Notes under the pieces: generated by a model
Databases searched by the model: none
Seen by the model: the letters and a program-made list of their open reading frames with translations, nothing else
Told to the model about the DNA's origin: nothing
Made by a program: the position numbers and the translations under genes
Source of the DNA: an uncultured Pelagibacteraceae bacterium
GTDB lineage: Bacteria > Pseudomonadota > Alphaproteobacteria > Pelagibacterales > Pelagibacteraceae
Assembly (NCBI GenBank): GCA_902591755.1
Contig: CACJBX010000001.1
Location: forward strand, 35,001-99,000
Direction of reading: 5' to 3'
Length of the DNA: 64,000 nt
Shown: positions 59,557 through 64,000 of the stretch, one piece after another
Numbering within the stretch: the first letter of the stretch is position 1
Layout: every line of letters starts with the position of its first letter

Positions 59557-61290
59557 TTATACTCTAACTGGTAAGATTGCAGAAAGGATTTCATTTCTTA
59601 TTAGATCGATGTTCATTTGGTTTAGAGCATTTACCAAGAAATAAAGGGTTTCTGAGCCAAGATCTTTAAGTTCATCTTCACCAATTATTTCTATAATCCT
59701 TAACATTGCTAAACCAATTTCTCCGTCATTAATTAAAACCTGTATATCTATAGGCATAGTATTTTCATTAATTGTATAAAGATCACTGTAGTCTTCATTA
59801 ATTTCAATGCCATCAAATTTTAAAGACTCTATAACAATTACATCTTTAGTTATTAAATAATTTTTTTTGCTTTTTTTAATTTTTTTCAAAAAATTATTTA
59901 AATCTTTTTCTGTTTTTTTCTTAGAAGGTTTTTCTTGTATAAAATAATTAATAATTTTTGATTGATGCAAAATTTTATTGTTGTATTTTATTTTTTTGTT
60001 TGGATTTTCTACTTTAGAATTCAAAACATAAAAGTCTGTTAAATCTGAACTTAATTCACTTTCTTTAAATCTCTCTAAAATAAACCTTAATTCATCTTTA
60101 AAGGCGTCCTCTAAACCATCATTAGTAAAGGATGTTTTTAAATCTTTAGAAAGTTTTGTTACCTTGTTAGGGTCATCATTCAATAAAATACCTTGATACA
60201 TGAGGGCTCTGGCTTTTATGGTTGATAAATCCTCTTTTTCTCTCTCAATGTTAAGAAGTTGGTCAACAGAAAATTGAAATTTCTTGTAAATATTAAGTAA
60301 ATCTTTCTCATTATAGTTTCTCTCATGCGTAGCTTTTTCTAGTAATGAGATTTTTTCTTCATCAGCAGTATCGATATCACTAGTACTATCTAATAAGTTA
60401 TTAGATCTTAAATAAGTCCAAAATAGCTTTGAGGTTTTTTTTGTAGGTACATATTTAAAATCTTTAATTGTATTAAAAGAAAGATGTAAATTTAAAAGAT
60501 TTTTATCTGACGAAGAATTATCATCTTTTGAAAGTCCCATCAATGAATTAAATTTTTTCTCAAAAAAAGGATCTGAATAACCAGACTCCTTCTCTAAATC
60601 AAAACGCATCATGGCAAGATCATTTTGTTTACTATGTATCAAGCAATATATCGAAAAGTTTTTCAGATAATAATCATTAAAATTTTGATTTATTCTTTTA
60701 AATAAACTACATGCCTCTTTTATTTCTGCTTTAGATAAATATTCATTTAAAACAAATTTAATTAAATTTTCATTTGATATTATATCTAGATTTTTAGTTA
60801 CATACTCAATTATTAAATCGAGATCTCCATTTTTAATTAACCATTCTGCTTTTAAATCAAAAAATTTTTTTTTATCCAAATTGTCTTGTGGTGGAAAAGT
60901 GTTAGTAAGAAGAATTTTTTTATAGATATCGCTAGCATCGTTAGAAAGGTTCATAGAATTGATTTTCTTTTTAAGATTATATATTTTTTTTCCGTCTGAT
61001 TTTGACCACATATCTAATTCAAATCCATATTTTCCGGGGTCATATATCCCAACAACTAAATCATTTTTGTCAGCGAAAATTTCCTCTGAGACCTTAATGT
61101 CATCTGTAATGCCAGCATTAATTTTTATTTTCTTATTTTCTATTGCACTTGATGAATTATCAATTTTTATATTTTCTTCGCTGCTTTTTTCTTCTTTCTC
61201 AAGACTCCAAATATCCGTAGGCTCATTACCTAAAGCAATTTTAGTAAAAGATATTAAAATTAAAAAAATTATGAAAAAATTATTTAACAA
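59557..61290 (-). CDS. Large exported protein of unknown function
   Basis: 577 residues. A signal peptide or anchor (about 1-21, MLNNFFIIFLILISFTKIALG) is followed by an acidic, Ser/Lys/Asn-rich linker and a long mostly helical body (about 80-400) with repeated leucine-spaced helices, reminiscent of TPR-like or other alpha-solenoid scaffolds. No catalytic motif is evident. It probably sits in the periplasm. Located upstream of def-fmt-truA and overlapping a 61-residue membrane protein gene; the pair may act together. I do not recognise the family. Confidence 0.7.
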   Translation of the reverse strand: MLNNFFIIFLILISFTKIALGNEPTDIWSLEKEEKSSEENIKIDNSSSAIENKKIKINAGITDDIKVSEEIFADKNDLVVGIYDPGKYGFELDMWSKSDGKKIYNLKKKINSMNLSNDASDIYKKILLTNTFPPQDNLDKKKFFDLKAEWLIKNGDLDLIIEYVTKNLDIISNENLIKFVLNEYLSKAEIKEACSLFKRINQNFNDYYLKNFSIYCLIHSKQNDLAMMRFDLEKESGYSDPFFEKKFNSLMGLSKDDNSSSDKNLLNLHLSFNTIKDFKYVPTKKTSKLFWTYLRSNNLLDSTSDIDTADEEKISLLEKATHERNYNEKDLLNIYKKFQFSVDQLLNIEREKEDLSTIKARALMYQGILLNDDPNKVTKLSKDLKTSFTNDGLEDAFKDELRFILERFKESELSSDLTDFYVLNSKVENPNKKIKYNNKILHQSKIINYFIQEKPSKKKTEKDLNNFLKKIKKSKKNYLITKDVIVIESLKFDGIEINEDYSDLYTINENTMPIDIQVLINDGEIGLAMLRIIEIIGEDELKDLGSETLYFLVNALNQMNIDLIRNEILSAILPVRV

Positions 61291-61465
61291 TTTTCAAGTT
61301 TTCTTGTGGGATTTTTTTTTCAATTAGTTGATTTGGTGAAGGGAAATTTATTTTACTAACTAACACTAAAATTCCAAGTAGGATTACTAAAACCACAACT
61401 ACTTTAATTATGATTTTTAGTGGATTTATAGAACTGCCAATACTTGTCTTTTTATAAAATTGCAT
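61280..61465 (-). CDS. Small single-pass membrane protein
   Basis: 61 residues: a short polar N-terminus (MQFYKKTSIGSSINPLK), one hydrophobic helix at about 18-42 (IIIKVVVVLVILLGILVLVS), and a short basic tail ending NLKIVK. It overlaps the large exported protein gene by 11 bases on the same strand, so translation of the two is probably coupled. Function unknown. The positive residues before the helix favour an N-in topology. Confidence 0.65.
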   Translation of the reverse strand: MQFYKKTSIGSSINPLKIIIKVVVVLVILLGILVLVSKINFPSPNQLIEKKIPQENLKIVK

Positions 61466-61522
61466 ATACTTTTTATTAAATTCAAATTAAGACATATTTG
61501 TGTTTTTTCAACTTAGAAAATT

Positions 61523-62053
61523 ATGAAAATAAAAAAAAAAATTGTTTTAGTAGGCATGATGGGATCAGGAAAATCGACAATTGGTGCTTTATTATCAAAA
61601 AAGATGAATATGAAATTTATAGATCTAGATCAAAAAATCGAAACAATTGAAAAACAAACAATTAGCCAAATTTTTAAACTAAAAGGTGAAAAGTATTTTA
61701 GAACGATAGAAGTTAAAACAATTTTATCGCTTCTAGACTCTAAAGAAAAAGAATTGGTTTTATCTTTGGGAGGTGGTTCAATTCTAGACGAAAAAGTCAG
61801 AATGAATATCAAAAACAATTCATTATCATTTTGGTTAAATTGGAAACCTTTTACAATTATTAAGAGGATTAGGAAATCTTCAAAAAGACCACTTATTCAA
61901 GGATTAAACGATCAAGAAATTGAAAAAATGATGCTAGAGAGAAATAAATATTATTCTAAATCAAATTTCAAAATAGATTGTGATAATCATAAAAAAAACG
62001 AAATTGTGGATAGAATAGTTTCTATATTAAAAAAAAATGAAATTAAAAGTTAA
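61523..62053 (+). CDS. aroK: Shikimate kinase
   Basis: Phosphorylates shikimate. The P-loop is VGMMGSGKSTIG (about 10-21), the shikimate-binding FIDLDQKIE and FRTIE segments follow, and GGGS (about 80) and the lid region RPLIQG near 118 are present. 176 aa. Its end overlaps aroB by 17 bases, giving the common aroK-aroB pair. Confidence 0.95.
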   Translation: MKIKKKIVLVGMMGSGKSTIGALLSKKMNMKFIDLDQKIETIEKQTISQIFKLKGEKYFRTIEVKTILSLLDSKEKELVLSLGGGSILDEKVRMNIKNNSLSFWLNWKPFTIIKRIRKSSKRPLIQGLNDQEIEKMMLERNKYYSKSNFKIDCDNHKKNEIVDRIVSILKKNEIKS

Positions 62054-63128
62054 AACTAATAAAAGTGATTATAGTATAATTATTGGAAAAAATCTTTGCT
62101 CAAAGATATATAAAATAATTTTAAATGAAAGAATGTATTCTCAAAAATTTTTGCTTGTTTATGACAGTAAAGTGCCAACTCATATGATTAAATCTATAAT
62201 AGGTAGATTTAACAAAGATAAAATAGAAAAGAAAAAAATTGTTTTTAATGAAAAAAGTAAAAATTTAAAAACTGTTTCATCTATTGTAAAAATTCTTGAA
62301 AAAAATAATTTCAGCAGAAATGATAGTTTAATTTCTGTTGGAGGAGGAATTTGTGGAGATGTATGTGGGTTTGCATCGAGTATTTTTAAAAGAGGTTTGA
62401 ATTTTATTAATGTACCCACAACTTTACTGAGTCAGGTTGACTCAGCGATTGGCGGTAAGACAGGGATTAATTCTTTATCTGGAAAAAATATGATCGGATC
62501 TTTTTACCAACCCTCATTAGTCATTTCTGATATAGATTTTTTAAAGAGTTTACCAAAAAGAGAAATGATATGTGGATATGCTGAAATTCTTAAACATTCT
62601 CTTATAAAAGATAAAATATTTTTCAAATTTTTAAAAAAAAATTTTATCAAAATTTTGAGCCATAATCACAAATTTTTAGAAAAAACAATTTATAAAAGTT
62701 GTTTAATCAAAAAGGAAATAGTTGAGAAAGATGAGAAGGAAAAAAATATTAGAAAAGTTCTTAATCTAGGTCATACTTTTGCTCACGCCTATGAGGCAAC
62801 AGTTGGGTATAATAGAGGTCTAAATCACGGCGAGGCTGTTTTATTAGGAATTATGTCAGCTGTTGAATTTAGTAGAAAAAAAAATATTTTAAAAAAGAAT
62901 GATTTTGGACAAGTTGCTGGGCACTTAAGAAAATTAAATTATGATAATTTAAATAAATATTTCAAACTTAAAGATATATCAAAAATTATTTTTTATATGA
63001 AACAAGATAAAAAAAATAAAGATGATAAAATAAATTTGATACTCCTTAAAGGCATCGGAAAACCCATACTTAATAAATCATTTAGAGAAAACAATATTAG
63101 ATCATTTTTAAAAACTTTAATTTATTGA
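62037..63128 (+). CDS. aroB: 3-dehydroquinate synthase
   Basis: Second step of the shikimate pathway, NAD- and metal-dependent. Seen: ISVGGGICGDVCGFASSIFK (about 99-118), the PTTLLSQVDSAIGGKTGIN segment (about 127-145), metal-binding LNLGHTFAHAYE (about 242-253) and HGEAV (about 264-268). 363 aa, normal. Convergent overlap of 12 bases with bolA. Confidence 0.95.
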   Translation: MKLKVKTNKSDYSIIIGKNLCSKIYKIILNERMYSQKFLLVYDSKVPTHMIKSIIGRFNKDKIEKKKIVFNEKSKNLKTVSSIVKILEKNNFSRNDSLISVGGGICGDVCGFASSIFKRGLNFINVPTTLLSQVDSAIGGKTGINSLSGKNMIGSFYQPSLVISDIDFLKSLPKREMICGYAEILKHSLIKDKIFFKFLKKNFIKILSHNHKFLEKTIYKSCLIKKEIVEKDEKEKNIRKVLNLGHTFAHAYEATVGYNRGLNHGEAVLLGIMSAVEFSRKKNILKKNDFGQVAGHLRKLNYDNLNKYFKLKDISKIIFYMKQDKKNKDDKINLILLKGIGKPILNKSFRENNIRSFLKTLIY

Positions 63129-63377
63129 TAATTGAATAGAGTGAATATGGTTTTTTAACTCATTTTCTAAAATTTTGTAAATTATTTTAGTAGTTTCAAT
63201 TTTTTTTTTAGGCCTAAGCTCATCAGAGATAATTGAAATCTTGATGTGAAATTTGTTTGGAGAATTATTTTTATGATCTTTATGCAAAAATGATTTGTCC
63301 TCTACATTTATTTCTTGTAGAATAATTTCTTTTGAAATTTTTTCTTTTACTATTTCAATTAATTTATTTATTTCCAT
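63117..63377 (-). CDS. BolA family protein
   Basis: An 86-residue BolA/YrbA-like protein; such proteins pair with monothiol glutaredoxins in Fe-S cluster handling or act in stress responses. The family pattern S-x-x-H-x-x-H is degenerate but a KFHIKISIISDE strand (about 42-53) and the terminal helix KIIYKILENELKNHIHSI match. Located divergent from a J-domain protein and cobS, an order frequent in Alphaproteobacteria. Confidence 0.78.
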   Translation of the reverse strand: MEINKLIEIVKEKISKEIILQEINVEDKSFLHKDHKNNSPNKFHIKISIISDELRPKKKIETTKIIYKILENELKNHIHSIQLSIN

Positions 63378-63401
63378 AAAATGTATTATAATAATACTAT
63401 A

Positions 63402-63920
63402 ATGAAAATTATATGCGACTGGAATAACTGTAATAAAATTGGTGAGTACAAAGCTCCAATTGAAAAAGATAATAGTAAAGAATTTAGGTATCTTTGTTTA
63501 GAGCATATAAGAGAATTTAACAAAAATTGGAATTACTTTGCAAACATGACTGATAGTCAAGTTAATGAGTTTATTAAATCTGACATGACTTGGCATAAAC
63601 CAACTCAAAATTTTAGTGGGCAAGACAACTTTTTTAAAATTTTATGGAATAATACTCTTAAGGAGAATTTAGACGGAATTAATAACGACGATATTAGAGC
63701 TTTCAAATTGCGACAATTCAACTTTTCGGATGATGATATAAAAGCTTTCAACATTTTGAGTTTAAATATAGGGGCAGAATGGACCATTATAAGAGACAAG
63801 TTTAAAAAACTTGTCAAACGATTTCACCCTGATAAAAACTCTGGGAATAAGAAATACGAAGAAAAATTAAAGATAATAACATTGGCTTATACACAATTAA
63901 AAAGGTCTTATAAAAAATGA
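63402..63920 (+). CDS. J-domain protein (DnaJ C-terminal position)
   Basis: I take the ATG at 63402 (MKIICDWNNC), giving 172 residues. The N-terminal part has a possible metal-binding cysteine set (C5, C10, C32) and the WNYFANMTDSQV segment. The J domain lies at the C-terminus (about 115-172), with the HPDK tripeptide-plus motif in KRFHPDKNSG, so it can stimulate Hsp70. This is the alphaproteobacterial J protein that precedes cobS. Its stop overlaps the cobS start (ATGA). Confidence 0.85.
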   Translation: MKIICDWNNCNKIGEYKAPIEKDNSKEFRYLCLEHIREFNKNWNYFANMTDSQVNEFIKSDMTWHKPTQNFSGQDNFFKILWNNTLKENLDGINNDDIRAFKLRQFNFSDDDIKAFNILSLNIGAEWTIIRDKFKKLVKRFHPDKNSGNKKYEEKLKIITLAYTQLKRSYKK

Positions 63921-64000
63921 ATGAAAGCATAAATATTGTACCAGACATAAAAATTTCTGTAAAACAAACTTTTGGAATTGATTCAAATCTTGAGGTAGAT
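63917..64000 (+). CDS. cobS: CobS-like AAA+ ATPase, N-terminus only (cut by window end)
   Basis: Twenty-eight codons are visible, starting MNESINIVPDIKISVKQTFG and continuing IDSNLEVD. This matches the N-terminus of the alphaproteobacterial protein annotated as aerobic cobaltochelatase subunit CobS (D-I-x-I-S-V-R-Q-x-F-G-I-D). In such genomes CobS/CobT-like pairs may be general MoxR-type chaperone ATPases rather than part of a B12 pathway; nothing here decides this. Confidence 0.75.
   Translation, partial: MNESINIVPDIKISVKQTFGIDSNLEVD

Overview
The window is a gene-dense, AT-rich alphaproteobacterial chromosome segment. The partial 16S rRNA at its left end, read on the minus strand, has the V4 pattern I associate with SAR11 (Pelagibacterales). 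I infer a streamlined marine or related SAR11-type bacterium and cannot place the subclade. The genome style fits this: spacers of a few bases, many 4-base or 1-base start/stop overlaps, and no insertion sequences, prophage, CRISPR array or long repeats. GcrA, the trpF-trpB-trpA-accD-folC order, murA-DUF2948-hisD, short HisG with HisZ, and bolA-J-domain-cobS also point to Alphaproteobacteria.

Layout. 1-1.6 kb: 5' part of 16S and the rRNA leader. 1.6-10 kb: an M23 peptidase, then a minus-strand block (DUF4167, prmC, prfA, ispG, lysC), ubiG, DUF1178 and argJ. 10-20 kb: secA, accA, glcB, recR, ybaB, dnaX, the SRP RNA, pheA, kdsB. 20-30 kb: cytochrome c, argF-argD, an ABC-2 permease, gcrA, a SHOCT protein, an NDUFA9-like protein, rnd-kdsD-lptC-lptB-aroA. 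30-37 kb: rpsA, ihfB, pyrF, trpF, trpB, trpA, accD, folC. 37-41 kb: trxA, then exonuclease I-like, MGME1-like and RmuC genes. 41-45 kb: hisG-hisZ-hisS with tRNA-His, csp, tRNA-Phe, infA. 45-49 kb: hisD, DUF2948, murA, dcd, small basic proteins, tRNA-Thr. 49-57 kb: a VTT membrane protein, rpmH-rnpA-yidD-yidC-argB-HAD-dapD-dapE, then a histone-deacetylase-like and a SET-domain gene. 57-64 kb: truA-fmt-def, two unknown envelope proteins, aroK-aroB, bolA, a J-domain protein and the start of cobS.

Most genes are housekeeping: amino-acid synthesis (Arg, Lys/DAP, aromatic, Trp, His), translation, envelope (LPS export, Kdo, murein), fatty-acid initiation and DNA maintenance.

The unusual signals lie in details. 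(1) TrpA and TrpB sit in the normal operon place but carry changes at textbook functional positions, and both partners of the inter-subunit salt bridge are lost. The next two genes, accD and folC, also have altered signature motifs. (2) Stable RNAs abut coding genes: tRNA-His ends 5 nt before the hisS start, the SRP RNA ends 8 nt before dnaX, and tRNA-Phe starts 1 nt after the infA stop. (3) Two of the three tRNAs have altered D-loop/T-loop elbow contacts, one apparently as a compensatory U19-A56 pair. (4) A histone-deacetylase-like gene overlaps a SET methyltransferase gene. (5) An exonuclease resembling mitochondrial MGME1 lies in a cluster of DNA-end-processing genes.
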